From assembly GCA_020632595.1 (NCBI GenBank), contig JACKFF010000002.1, positions 481,845 through 545,844 on the forward strand: DNA of 64,000 bases, given 5' to 3'. Shown one piece after another: positions 1-9,212 of the stretch. This DNA comes from Nitrospiraceae bacterium. Lineage in GTDB: Bacteria > Nitrospirota > Nitrospiria > Nitrospirales > UBA8639. Each line of letters opens with the position of its first letter. Position 1 is the first letter of the stretch. Below the pieces are notes generated by a model. It was not told where the DNA came from. It saw nothing but the letters and a program-made list of their open reading frames with translations, and searched no databases. Both the position numbers and the translations under genes were made by a program.

Positions 1-3000
1 GAGCCGGGCACGTGGACCCCCGCCACCCTGTCTGCCACGGCGAAGAACTGGATTGGCTTCACCTTTCAAACGGATCAGTACGTGGACGCCGACGGCCATG
101 CTTATTTGTACGGGGTCACGGGCAACGTCAGCCCCCACGCCTTCTTCGTCCTGACCTACTCCACCAACCCGCAAACCGGCACTCCACAATGGATGCCGAT
201 CGCCGAGCGGTACCCGACACAATTCACCCCGGAAATTTCCGATCCCGACACGGCAGCTTTTCGCCTCACCGAAGGGACTGGCGGCAGCGGGGCGGTCACA
301 GTCCTCTGGGTCGACGGCAGCAACATTTCGCATGAGGACGCGACCGTGACCTGGTCACAACAGAGCAATCAGCAGACGGCCACGTTTACCTGGAGCGAGC
401 AATCCTCCACGTTCAATCCCAATAAGGGCGCTCTCACGGCTGAGAACCTCTATGCCATTCCCGGCCCGCTCGGCAGCGGCCATGTGCTGCTCCTTGATGC
501 GACCAGCACACTGTGGCTCGTGTCAAATTTCTATGCCGCGGAACCGTCGATCACGCAGTTGACCGGGCTTGCGAGTCAACCGAAGAGCGCGACGGCGGTA
601 GGGGTGGGGGTGGACAGCAGCCAGACTGTGACCATCTTTGCCATCGAACCGGGGAGCAATTATCTCTGGTATCTCCAGCAGACGGGAACTGGCTCACTCA
701 CCTTCGGCAGTTGGGTGCAGTTGGGCGGCACGCTGCTCACCCTCACCTGCCCGGCCTACATGCGGGCGGGGCCGGAGCTATTCTCGGCCGGACTCGCGAC
801 GGATCCGCAGTCAGGGGCGAGCGCTCCCGCGGTCTTTCACATGGATCAGAACCTGCCCGGCGGAAGCCAGGGCAATGGCGATTCCCCAGGCACGCAGGTC
901 TGGTCGACCCGCAAGGTCTCCGCGCCGCCGGCGCCCTCTAATACGACGCCGACTCAAACGGCCACGTATTCCATGGAGCTGGCAGGAGTGGATGCCGGCA
1001 ACAATCCCGTCGCCAACGGCACGGTCACGGTCACCGCCGATCAGGCGGTCACTGTGGTCTGGAACAGTTACGCTTATCATGTCGGCCCCACCACGCCGCT
1101 CACGGTGGAGCTGGACGGGGCCGGGCAAGCCACGGTCCTCTATGAAGCGGTGGGCCTGACGCCGCCGGTCATCACGTTCACCGCCGTGGATACCGGCAAC
1201 AATCTCACGGGCTCGCGATGGTGCCGGGGCGATGTGGTCCAGTACATCGAAGCTCTGGACGGGACGCCCCTGGCGCCGCTGCCGGACTCGGTGACTCCGC
1301 AACTGCAAACGGTGACAGGCACTGACTTGATCAATCAGGGCTTGACCGGGGGCGACTATTCCCAAACTGCCTCTGCCAACACGGCGGCGCAGGCGATCAA
1401 TGCCTCCGGGAACTGGATGAACCAAAACCCGACGGACTCCACGGGGCAGGGGACCATTGATCTGAGTCAGATCACGACGCCGCATTGGGAGATCGACTTT
1501 GCCCATCCGGAGGGCCCCCGGTTTCGCGTGCTCAGCGCGGAGGAAGCGCGCGATCTGTTGACCAACCGGCGGACCACCGGCCAGTTAGGCTCTTCCGGGA
1601 GCATCTTCGGGGATGTGGCGCATTTCTTTAAGCACGAGTTTGATCAGTTGACCTATTTTGCCGCCACGGTCACCGACGATGTGTTGAATATCGTCTTCAA
1701 TGATTTGGAGCCATTCGTCATCTCGACCATCAAGCAAGCGGGCGCGGCGCTTGAAACCATCTTCTCGAAAATCCGGCAACTGGCCGACGAAATCTACAAG
1801 GTGCTGCAGGAGGTTATCGCCTGGTTGAAGATGCTCTTCGATTGGGACGATATTCTCAACACGCATAACGTGATCAAAGAATGCGTCACCCAGACGTTGA
1901 CCAATATGAATAACTCCATCGAGTACGCCCAAACACTCGTCGACAATGAATTCGCGACGTTGCAAGCGGAAGTGAAGACTGTCTTCCAAAATCTCGAATC
2001 AAACTTTGAATCGGTCCAGGGGCAGTCGTACAACGATTATGTCAACAGCGCGTCGGGCAGTCAGAACACCCTGGCTGGAACGAACACCCAAAACACGCAA
2101 CAGCAGCATGCTTCTAAATGCCAGTACGTTTACAGCCGGTCGAAACCCTCCTTCAGTGGCGCATCCGCGTTGTCACTGCAAGGTTTTGCGGGAATGCCGG
2201 GAGGTACCGATCCGACCACAGTCATCTCGGATGCGGTCAAGCAGTACATCTATAGCGGAAATACCTCCGATCAGAATACCCAGACGTTCAATGCCACCAG
2301 TGGCAAATTGCAGGATTTCGTCACCGGAAAGATTACCGATCCCAGTAGCTTCTTCGATCTGATTATTCTTGATTTGCTGACGGCGGCGGAAGATCTCGTC
2401 CTGTTTATTATGGACGGGATTGAATACGTCATCAATGCGATCCTCTCCCTGGCTTCCTCGGCGATCGAGGCGTTTATCGCGATGCTGACCGCAAATATTG
2501 ACATTCCGATCATCACCTGGCTCTGGAAGAACGTGATCACCAAGGGCGACGATTTTACCTTGCTGGACTTGATCTGTCTCATCTTTGCCGTGCCGGCCAC
2601 CATTCTTTACAAGCTTATCGGCAGCAAATTGCTGCAGCCCAACGAACCTGCTCAGGCTCCGTTCTCCAGCAGCGACGCTACCACGATCAAGAATACCGGT
2701 CTCCCGTGGCCCACGATACCTTCTCAGGGCGTTCCAACGGAAGGAGCGCGGGTGACAGATGGTTCCCAGCTACCCCCTTTGTTATTGGCAAATCTCAATG
2801 TCTGCTCCGGGTATTTCTTGACTGTGAGTGGGGCGTTTACGGTTCTTGGGGACACTCTGGCTTGGCGAACCCAACAAAGTGGTACCAACGAACCCAACCC
2901 TCTCAACAAATTGGTGTCCATGATGAGTCTTATTCCGCGTTGGGAAACCTTCGGCGTCAGTGTCCCGGTTGGCATTCTGCAAAAACCGCAGAATCAGTGG

Positions 3001-3399
3001 AGCAAGGCTGATCAATGGACCATGTGGCTGTGGTGCACGCGGGGATCGGTCATCCTGGTGGATACCATTTTCACCGCGGTATCCGCGTTTGAGGCGAATG
3101 CCAAATACCTCAAAACCTTTGGACCGGCCTTGAAAACCACGATGGCGCTGGGTCTCGAGGCAGTAGGCACTGTCGCCGCGGTATATCAGCTAAAAGACCA
3201 GAACTATAGTGCCTGGGTGCCGGCGAATGAATGGATTCGGCCGATACCCAGTGTGTTCAAGTTTCTGATGTACTTTGATGCGGAATCGCCCGCTTGGGAT
3301 CCCATACCCTGGTTGCTCGGCATCGACGTCCTCTTCGGGATCGGATCAAGCGTTACCCAAATTGGCGGCACGGTGTATAAATACCAGCATTCGAGCTAG
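1..3399 (+). CDS. Large secreted/membrane protein of unknown function, 5'-truncated by window edge
   Basis: The frame is open from base 1, so the start lies outside the window; 1132 residues are visible and a GTG at 82 is only an internal candidate. The first ~300 visible residues are rich in Trp, Gly, Ser and Thr with short repeating beta-strand-like segments (WLVSNFYAAEPS, WYLQQTG), suggesting a beta-propeller or lectin-like fold. An Ig-like stretch follows (around 320-410, SMELAGVDAGNNPVANG). A helical, coiled-coil-prone part covers about 530-690, and at least three strongly hydrophobic helices lie at about 786-870. No catalytic motif is recognised. A beta-rich exposed region followed by a membrane-inserting region is compatible with a surface protein or pore-forming or toxin-like protein, but that is inference. 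It ends with TAG and no clear partner gene follows. Confidence 0.7.
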   Translation, partial: EPGTWTPATLSATAKNWIGFTFQTDQYVDADGHAYLYGVTGNVSPHAFFVLTYSTNPQTGTPQWMPIAERYPTQFTPEISDPDTAAFRLTEGTGGSGAVTVLWVDGSNISHEDATVTWSQQSNQQTATFTWSEQSSTFNPNKGALTAENLYAIPGPLGSGHVLLLDATSTLWLVSNFYAAEPSITQLTGLASQPKSATAVGVGVDSSQTVTIFAIEPGSNYLWYLQQTGTGSLTFGSWVQLGGTLLTLTCPAYMRAGPELFSAGLATDPQSGASAPAVFHMDQNLPGGSQGNGDSPGTQVWSTRKVSAPPAPSNTTPTQTATYSMELAGVDAGNNPVANGTVTVTADQAVTVVWNSYAYHVGPTTPLTVELDGAGQATVLYEAVGLTPPVITFTAVDTGNNLTGSRWCRGDVVQYIEALDGTPLAPLPDSVTPQLQTVTGTDLINQGLTGGDYSQTASANTAAQAINASGNWMNQNPTDSTGQGTIDLSQITTPHWEIDFAHPEGPRFRVLSAEEARDLLTNRRTTGQLGSSGSIFGDVAHFFKHEFDQLTYFAATVTDDVLNIVFNDLEPFVISTIKQAGAALETIFSKIRQLADEIYKVLQEVIAWLKMLFDWDDILNTHNVIKECVTQTLTNMNNSIEYAQTLVDNEFATLQAEVKTVFQNLESNFESVQGQSYNDYVNSASGSQNTLAGTNTQNTQQQHASKCQYVYSRSKPSFSGASALSLQGFAGMPGGTDPTTVISDAVKQYIYSGNTSDQNTQTFNATSGKLQDFVTGKITDPSSFFDLIILDLLTAAEDLVLFIMDGIEYVINAILSLASSAIEAFIAMLTANIDIPIITWLWKNVITKGDDFTLLDLICLIFAVPATILYKLIGSKLLQPNEPAQAPFSSSDATTIKNTGLPWPTIPSQGVPTEGARVTDGSQLPPLLLANLNVCSGYFLTVSGAFTVLGDTLAWRTQQSGTNEPNPLNKLVSMMSLIPRWETFGVSVPVGILQKPQNQWSKADQWTMWLWCTRGSVILVDTIFTAVSAFEANAKYLKTFGPALKTTMALGLEAVGTVAAVYQLKDQNYSAWVPANEWIRPIPSVFKFLMYFDAESPAWDPIPWLLGIDVLFGIGSSVTQIGGTVYKYQHSS

Positions 3400-3846
3400 G
3401 AGATGGGAAATCAATCAGGACTAATTCCCGTGGAGGTCCTGGCTTACCTGAGGTTGGAAATAATTTTTCTCCCTACTTTCTGGCCTTGAAATCGAAGGCC
3501 GGCTTACCGACGGGACTGGAAATGTGTTACCAATCGACGTGACACAGTGACCAGTATGCGGGGCTGTGAGTGACGGATGACTCGACATAAGGTGTAAGGG
3601 AGCTCCGCCATCTTCTTCAGTTATGAATGGCTGTTTCCAGGGAAGGCCCACATCACACGCAAGCCATGCGTTCTGTAAATGGGTAAGCGAAGGGTCTCGA
3701 ATGGAGCCAGGTTTTCTTTGTCCTTCCAACGAACAACGGCTTTCTCCTAAGATGGCAGTAATTATAGGTGAAGCCTGATGGACTGACGGTCTGTCTTTTT
3801 TGAAAATATTCATGGAAGTCTCATATCCGGTTCCTTAATTCCTACG
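3400..3846. other. Intergenic region without recognisable gene
   Basis: There are 447 bases between the large protein gene and trmL. A 130-codon reverse frame is open (3421-3813), but its product has low-complexity, His/Ser/Pro-rich composition, no ribosome binding site and no recognisable motif, so it was not called. No strong hairpin with a T-run was seen. Confidence 0.5.
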
Positions 3847-4311
3847 ATGTTGGATGTTGTCCTCTACGAACCTGAGATTCCGCCGAACACCGGGAATATT
3901 ATTCGGTTATGTGCCAACACCGGATTCGGTTTGCATCTGATTCATCCGTTGGGATTTGAATTGGATGATAAGCGGGCCCGCCGTGCCGGATTGGATTATC
4001 ATGAATTGGCCCGGATGAAGGACTATCCTACGCTTCAAGATTATTTAGATGCTCAAAAGCCCTCACGTATTTTTGCGATCACCACAAAAGGACAACGACC
4101 CTATCACGACGTGGCTTTTCAGCCTGGCGATGCCTTGTACTTTGGCCCCGAAACGCGGGGCTTGCCGGCTCATATTTTAGAAGCGCTTCCTCCCACGCAT
4201 CGTTTGCGCATCCCCATGCGGCCTGATTCACGAAGCCTCAATTTGAGTAATGCGGTGGCTGTGGTGGTCTATGAAGCCTGGCGGCAACTGCAATTCCTTG
4301 GTGCCAAGTAA
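3847..4311 (+). CDS. trmL: tRNA (cytidine(34)-2'-O)-methyltransferase TrmL
   Basis: This is a small SPOUT-class, SAM-dependent methyltransferase of 154 residues, the usual TrmL length, which 2'-O-methylates the wobble base of tRNA-Leu. Visible hallmarks are the N-terminal segment EPEIPPNTGNIIRLCANTG (about 8-26), the cofactor-binding knot motifs LYFGPETRGLP (about 97-107) and IPMRPDSRSLNLSNAVAVV (about 119-138). The start is ATG at 3847; no clear Shine-Dalgarno precedes it. The gene stands alone, with a non-coding tract and a partial gene duplicate downstream. The family assignment is secure; substrate specificity rests on family knowledge. Confidence 0.95.
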   Translation: MLDVVLYEPEIPPNTGNIIRLCANTGFGLHLIHPLGFELDDKRARRAGLDYHELARMKDYPTLQDYLDAQKPSRIFAITTKGQRPYHDVAFQPGDALYFGPETRGLPAHILEALPPTHRLRIPMRPDSRSLNLSNAVAVVVYEAWRQLQFLGAK

Positions 4312-4503
4312 GGCAAAGGTACGTAGGCGAGCGGGGGTAATTCTGATAGAGTGAGGGATTCTGTTTTGGCATAATTACATTGGGTCCCGAGTCTTTTGCT
4401 TGGGGCACAGCAATATTCAGGTTTCATCATGATTTGGCTTGTTGATATGTAAACCATCACGCGAAATTTTAGTAAAAATGGAAAGGTATGCAAAGATAAT
4501 ACG

Positions 4504-4599
4504 ATGAAGGAGATTCTGTTTGTGGGGGCGGGGTCAGTTGGGGGATATTTGGGGGCGCACCTGGCTCGTCGCAATCCGAACGTGGGGTTGCTAATATAA
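4504..4599 (+). pseudogene. Orphan copy of the first 27 codons of the downstream panE-like gene
   Basis: An ATG-initiated 31-codon frame begins with the Rossmann motif KEILFVGAGSVGGY and continues to ARRNPNV, matching the start of the intact gene at 6443, then diverges and stops at TAA 4597. Within the shared 27 codons there are five base differences; four are synonymous and one changes Phe to Leu. Similarity extends about 50 bases upstream of both start codons (4451-4503 and 6400-6442), so the repeat includes the presumed leader. The two copies flank the opposite-strand FHA-PrsW gene as direct repeats. It is non-functional as a reductase. Confidence 0.85.
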
Positions 4600-4617
4600 G
4601 ACCGGTCACCATGTTTG

Positions 4618-5925
4618 TCAGGGTGATTCATCAGGCTTTGAAGCCAAATATTCCTGCTGGGCCTTATGGATTTGACTCAGCCCGTCTTGAATCAATCCTA
4701 ATATGACCACCCAGGCGATGAATCCTAAGGCAATTTCTTTGAGGTATAAAGGCAATTCAAACGGCATATTCCAGATCATGTGCAGTCCCATGGCAATTCC
4801 AAGCACTCGAAGGAAGCGGGGATCTTTGACCATCTGGAAAGAAAAATTGTGATCCCCACGTATTCGCCACAATCCTGCCCCGACCATGGACGTCCACAGA
4901 ACATGCCCGCCGACCATACTTAAAAACCCTCGATGGGTGATGTTATCCAGCATGGCTCCTCCGCCGTAGGCCAACAACCTTTCCAGGGCATACCCTGCCG
5001 ATTCGAAGGCAGCAAATCCGGCTCCGACGGCCGCACCAAAAAGCATGCCGTTCAATGTCCAACGATATTGCAACCGATTGATCACCAGTAATAATGCCCC
5101 GGCTTTCCCGATCTCCTCAATAATCCCGGCACTTGCGGCACCCAGCCAACTATCCAATCCGGTGGTACGGAATAAGAACAGAGACAGAATCAAAGACAAG
5201 ATCCCCCCGAAAAAGACCAACTTGATGACTTGGTAGAGTGAGATATTTCGTGCAACGTTGACCTCAAAGAAAAAAATCAGCAACGCAAAGGGAATCATGA
5301 ACGATCCCGTAATAATGAGCCCAGGAACCAGTTTGATGTTGCCAAAAATATTTAACGCAAATACAAAGCCCAGATAGACTATTAAGGAAACCATAAATAC
5401 TTTAAAAAATGCCCAAGGTTTCGGCCAGGCGGTATTGATTTCCAAAAGTGTCGGGGTTGTGGCCAGAGTACCGACATGAAAATAATCTTCAACTTCCTCA
5501 TCTTTTCGTTTTCGGATGACTTCTGAAAACATTTCCCAAAAGTTGAATCCCTGCACACGCTCCAACCCGGCTACTGAACTGATCTGTCCGCCGATGTGAT
5601 CGAGCCAATCCGGGATTCCACCGTGAGATAGTTCTCCACCCAATTGCCACATACTTCGGCCAATACGAAGTTGTTGATTGGAGCTGATTATTCCTTCAGT
5701 CATTCGGTGACCATCCACAAAGAGGGCTGAACCATCGAGGGTGTGAAAATGGGGCTGGTTTTGTTGCAAGGTAAACGAAACGTGCCGTTCTACTACTTCA
5801 CGATCGTCACTGAGCAAATGACAGTGAGACGATCGTCCAAGCACGATCTCCTCATGGCGTATGGAAAGACGCTTTCCCCTGTCCGGACCGGCAATACAGA
5901 TTAGGAATATGTCTTGGTCACTCAT
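4618..5925 (-). CDS. FHA domain fused to PrsW-type intramembrane metalloprotease
   Basis: The 435-residue protein has an N-terminal forkhead-associated domain (about 5-95; GRSSHCHL and the ERHVSF-like segment match the phosphopeptide-binding core). A soluble linker follows, then a membrane domain of about eight hydrophobic helices from residue ~165. The membrane part carries PrsW/CPBP-like motifs: EEIGK (EExxK), FAAFES (FxxxE), and His-containing helices GGHVLWTSMVGAG and HMIWN, the expected metal ligands of this glutamic-type or metallo-protease clan. By family analogy it would cleave membrane-anchored regulators, with the FHA domain coupling activity to Thr phosphorylation; no partner kinase is in the window. 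ATG at 5925 is the only sensible start. The flanking direct repeats suggest the segment arrived by insertion. Confidence 0.85.
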   Translation of the reverse strand: MSDQDIFLICIAGPDRGKRLSIRHEEIVLGRSSHCHLLSDDREVVERHVSFTLQQNQPHFHTLDGSALFVDGHRMTEGIISSNQQLRIGRSMWQLGGELSHGGIPDWLDHIGGQISSVAGLERVQGFNFWEMFSEVIRKRKDEEVEDYFHVGTLATTPTLLEINTAWPKPWAFFKVFMVSLIVYLGFVFALNIFGNIKLVPGLIITGSFMIPFALLIFFFEVNVARNISLYQVIKLVFFGGILSLILSLFLFRTTGLDSWLGAASAGIIEEIGKAGALLLVINRLQYRWTLNGMLFGAAVGAGFAAFESAGYALERLLAYGGGAMLDNITHRGFLSMVGGHVLWTSMVGAGLWRIRGDHNFSFQMVKDPRFLRVLGIAMGLHMIWNMPFELPLYLKEIALGFIAWVVILGLIQDGLSQIHKAQQEYLASKPDESP

Positions 5926-6442
5926 CAGGGGAGCTCAGCTTCAGAGGAGTTTCCACAAAAAGAAAAAATCAGGACGCGGAATTTTAGCGGGAGTCTGGGG
6001 GTTTTTCAACGAAACTTGAACGGTTCGGCGGCTTCTTCTGACCCTGCGGATGAAGCCATAGTTAATCTCGTGGGTGAGATTCCTGGCGGCGCTTCCCCAA
6101 TTCACCTCATTTTTGCACCTACCCTGTGAATTTCCCCACATCGATTCCGCATACCTATTACCGGCGAATGCCGGCAGCTTTGACTTGTGCTCTGTCTTGG
6201 CTGTGGTGGTCTCTAAGGCATAGCGCCATTTATAGAATTTTGGGATATCATGAGGCAACGATCCGTAGGCGATCGAAGCCAATTTTGCTAGAGTAGGGCC
6301 AATCCATTTTGTGTGTTATGCGGCATTCTGAGATGAACTATCTTAGGGCTTGTCCGCCCTGGACACAGATCCTTCGCGTGGCTCAGGATGACAGCTATCT
6401 AAAACGTCACACGAAGTTTTACCAATAAAGAAAGGTAATCGG
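5926..6442. other. Intergenic region with the leader of the panE-like gene
   Basis: There are 517 bases with no convincing gene; the reverse frame 5941-6282 has no recognisable feature. The last ~40 bases are the copy of the leader also found at 4451-4503. A dispersed-type repeat sits at 6346-6394 (listed separately). GAAAGG about 8 bases before ATG 6443 is the probable ribosome binding site. Confidence 0.5.
6346..6394 (-). repeat. Dispersed 'HPEPREGS'-type intergenic repeat
   Basis: Read on the minus strand this contains CATCCTGAGCCACGCGAAGG, followed by a short GC-rich tail; conceptually it encodes CHPEPREGS. Near-identical short repeats occur in intergenic regions of many unrelated bacterial genomes, where spurious ORFs with HPE/REGS peptides are annotated. 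Only one clear copy was seen here; a diverged relative may be embedded near 61595-61620. Confidence 0.5.
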
Positions 6443-7807
6443 ATGAAGGAGATTTTGTTTGTGGGGGCGGGATCAGTTGGGGGATATTTTGGGGCGCACC
6501 TGGCTCGCCGCAATCCGAATGTGTCGTTCCTCCTGCGGCCGCGTACCAGGGAGGCTGTGGCTAAAAACGGGCTGACCATCCGGAGCGCGATTGGTGAGAG
6601 CTTTACCGTGCATCCCACTGTGGCTTCCAATCCCGAGGAACTGCCCCAACCGGATCTGGTTGTGCTGGGGATCAAAGCCTATGACCTGAATGAGGCCATG
6701 AACCAGATTGAGCCGGTGCTGAAGCCGGATACCATTATTCTGACCTTGCAAAACGGGGTGACGATTGAGGATACCCTGATGGTTCGATTTGGCCGGGAGC
6801 GGATTGTGGGCGGGGTGGCATTTATCTATTCCAGGATCGCCGAGCCGGGGGTGATCGACCATTATAAGAAAGGCATGCTAACTATTGGGGAACCGTTGGG
6901 AATGGACACTCCCAGACTCCACGCCATCCTGGCGTTATTGAAAGGGGCGGGGATTCCCTGTTTCATTAATCCTGATATCCGGCGGGCCAAGTGGGAGAAA
7001 ATGTGTTGGAATTGTGTGTTTAACCCGCTGACAGTGTTGCTGAATGATCGGGTGGCAAAAGCCTTGGATCATCAGGAGTTTCAACCGGTCATCGCGACCA
7101 TCGTGCGGGAAGTCTCGGCCGTGGCCATGGCGGTCCACCGTGTGCCGTTGGATGAGGATATGCCGGAGAAGGTCGTCAAGTGGGCTCAAGAGCTTCGAGA
7201 TATTCATACATCGATGTATGATGATTGGCTGGCCGGGCGACCTACTGAAATTGATGAGCTGAATGGTTTTATCACCGAACAAGGCAAGGCCTTTGGGGTG
7301 CCCACTCCTATGAACGACATGTTGACGGCGTTCATTAAAGTTTTGACCCCATCCAGGCCTTCCTCAGAGGCCACAATTCAGGTAGGCGGGGATATTTTGC
7401 AGAGTCTTCAATTTACGCGAACGACCCTGGCACAACTTCCTTCCATGCATCAGGTGTCGGAATTGCCTACCGTGATGCCTGGGATGAATGTCCGTGGCGT
7501 CAAATTTCAAGCAATACTTGATGTTGCGACACTTAATGTGGGGACCGACCATGTGACCTTCGAGTCGCAGGATGGAAAATTCTCAGCCTGTCTGACGATC
7601 AAGCAAGCTGCCGAATTCGGCATTCTGGTATATGAACAGGATGGCACGCCCTTTCCTTCCGAACGAGGCGGGCCGTTTCGATTGGTCACGCCCGGATTGG
7701 GTGACTTGTGCGCCAATGTGAAGCAGGTTGGCAAAATCATCTTTTCAAAAGGTCTGATTTCGGATAGCCGTCCACCTCAAGCCTGCCCGGAGCCAGAGAA
7801 AGTATAG
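6443..7807 (+). CDS. 2-dehydropantoate 2-reductase family protein fused to a truncated oxidoreductase molybdopterin-binding-like domain
   Basis: Residues 1-~310 form a complete PanE/ApbA ketopantoate reductase: NADPH-binding GAGSVGGYFG (8-17), catalytic Lys in KWEKMCWNCVFNPLT (about 182-196) and the Glu-containing EIDELNGF (about 268-275). PanE makes pantoate for coenzyme A. Typical PanE ends near 300-320 residues, but this protein has 454. The extra ~135 residues (about 320-454) resemble the fold of sulfite-oxidase-type molybdopterin-binding domains, with TFESQDGKFSACLT, the LVYEQDGTPF segment and the signature GGPFRLVTPGLGD. The N-terminal part of that domain with its Mo-ligand Cys is missing, so cofactor binding is doubtful. 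The GH13 gene starts 10 bases downstream, suggesting co-transcription. Confidence 0.88.
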   Translation: MKEILFVGAGSVGGYFGAHLARRNPNVSFLLRPRTREAVAKNGLTIRSAIGESFTVHPTVASNPEELPQPDLVVLGIKAYDLNEAMNQIEPVLKPDTIILTLQNGVTIEDTLMVRFGRERIVGGVAFIYSRIAEPGVIDHYKKGMLTIGEPLGMDTPRLHAILALLKGAGIPCFINPDIRRAKWEKMCWNCVFNPLTVLLNDRVAKALDHQEFQPVIATIVREVSAVAMAVHRVPLDEDMPEKVVKWAQELRDIHTSMYDDWLAGRPTEIDELNGFITEQGKAFGVPTPMNDMLTAFIKVLTPSRPSSEATIQVGGDILQSLQFTRTTLAQLPSMHQVSELPTVMPGMNVRGVKFQAILDVATLNVGTDHVTFESQDGKFSACLTIKQAAEFGILVYEQDGTPFPSERGGPFRLVTPGLGDLCANVKQVGKIIFSKGLISDSRPPQACPEPEKV

Positions 7808-7817
7808 GTTTATCTTT

Positions 7818-9113
7818 ATGCAGCCATCCCACCAGGTTCCTCTTATCTATAATCTGTTTCCTCGCCTGGCCGGCCCTTATGATCGCTGGATCTCGCACGC
7901 GGAACGGGCTGCAGGCATGGGGTTTAATTGGCTCTTTGTGAATCCCATTCATCTTCCGGGATTTTCGGGAAGTTTATATGCCATCAAAGAATATGATCTC
8001 CTGAATCCGGCATTTCTGCCGGAAGGGACTCAGGACCAGAGTCTTGATGTGTTACGCCCCACGCTTCAACGCATCGCCCAATGTGGCCTGGCCCCAATGG
8101 TGGATCTGGTCTTGAACCACACGGCCATCGATTCTTCCCTGGTGTCACAGCACCCCGACTGGTATATGCGGGATGGTCAGGGAAACGTTGAACATCCGTA
8201 TGCGGTTGATCCTGATGACCCAGGCAAGAAAACGGTGTGGGGCGATTTAGCCGAAATTGATAATCGGCATTCTCCTGATCGGGAGCATCTCTGGGAGTTT
8301 TGGGGACAATTGGTTGACCGGTATCTTGAATTGGGGTTTCAGGGTTTTCGGTGTGACGCGGCCTATAAGGTTCCCGCTGAGTTGTGGCGTTTTCTTATTC
8401 ACCGGGCCCAACGCCTGAATCCTGAGGCTGTCTTTTGGGCGGAAAATCTTGGTTGTACCCTGGAGCAGACGCGCGCGTTAGGAGACGCGGGATTTCACCT
8501 TTTTTGTAACAGCTCCAAATGGTGGAATTTCAAGGATGCCTGGTGCTTGAACCAACATCGCGAATTTCAAGCTATGCCGTCCATTGGGTTTCCTGAATCG
8601 CATGATACGCCGCGGCTGGCTGCGGAGTCAGGAGGAAATGAGGCGGTTCAACGCCAACGCTATGCCTTTGCCGCGCTGTTTTCCACCGGCCTTATGATCC
8701 CGATGGGGTATGAGTTTGGATTTCAGCGGTCCTTGCATGTGGTGGAGACCACTCTCGATGATTGGGAATCCCCCCGATGGGATTTACAAATTTTTATCCG
8801 TGCGGTGAATCACTGGAAGTTGAAGGTGCCGCTCTGGCAAGGGGAGGGGGATCTGGTTCAACGGTCGATGTCCAACCCCAACCTGTGCGTATTGGAGCGG
8901 CGGTCGTTGGAAAATCCCCACAGTTGGGCACTCCTCTGCCTCAATACTCATGCTCATGAGCCGGTTGATGTGGCCATCGGTGAGTTGGGCACTCTACCGT
9001 CTTCCCCCAGAATGTGGCGTGTCAGCTCGCTTGATCAGCATCCTGGTTCCCATTCCATCCCTGATCGGGTTGTGTTTCAGGCAGCCGAAGTCATTGTGAT
9101 TACAGCCTTTTAA
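7818..9113 (+). CDS. GH13 alpha-amylase family enzyme
   Basis: The 431-residue protein is a glycoside hydrolase family 13 (beta/alpha)8 barrel without signal peptide, so probably cytoplasmic. The conserved regions are visible: MVDLVLNHTA (region I), GFRCDAAYK with nucleophile Asp180, FWAENLG with acid/base Glu209, and ESHDTPR with transition-state Asp263. GH13 enzymes hydrolyse or transfer alpha-glucans; the sequence is nearer the GlgE/maltosyltransferase-like branch than classical secreted amylases, but the subfamily cannot be fixed by eye. It lies 10 bases after the panE-like gene. Its role is most likely intracellular glycogen or trehalose metabolism (inference). Confidence 0.85.
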   Translation: MQPSHQVPLIYNLFPRLAGPYDRWISHAERAAGMGFNWLFVNPIHLPGFSGSLYAIKEYDLLNPAFLPEGTQDQSLDVLRPTLQRIAQCGLAPMVDLVLNHTAIDSSLVSQHPDWYMRDGQGNVEHPYAVDPDDPGKKTVWGDLAEIDNRHSPDREHLWEFWGQLVDRYLELGFQGFRCDAAYKVPAELWRFLIHRAQRLNPEAVFWAENLGCTLEQTRALGDAGFHLFCNSSKWWNFKDAWCLNQHREFQAMPSIGFPESHDTPRLAAESGGNEAVQRQRYAFAALFSTGLMIPMGYEFGFQRSLHVVETTLDDWESPRWDLQIFIRAVNHWKLKVPLWQGEGDLVQRSMSNPNLCVLERRSLENPHSWALLCLNTHAHEPVDVAIGELGTLPSSPRMWRVSSLDQHPGSHSIPDRVVFQAAEVIVITAF

Positions 9114-9212
9114 GTGTGGCCTTGAGATTGCAACTGAATAGAAGGGGCCGTAAAATGCTCTTTGCTTATTCACAGGGTTTTATTATGGGATTTTTGGGAA
9201 AGGACGAGAAGT

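Noticed and set aside
811..1506. 231-codon reverse frame inside the first gene
   Set aside because: Arg-rich shadow of the GC-rich coding sequence on the plus strand.
3421..3813. 130-codon reverse open frame
   Set aside because: No ribosome binding site, no motif, and an amino-acid composition typical of non-coding DNA.
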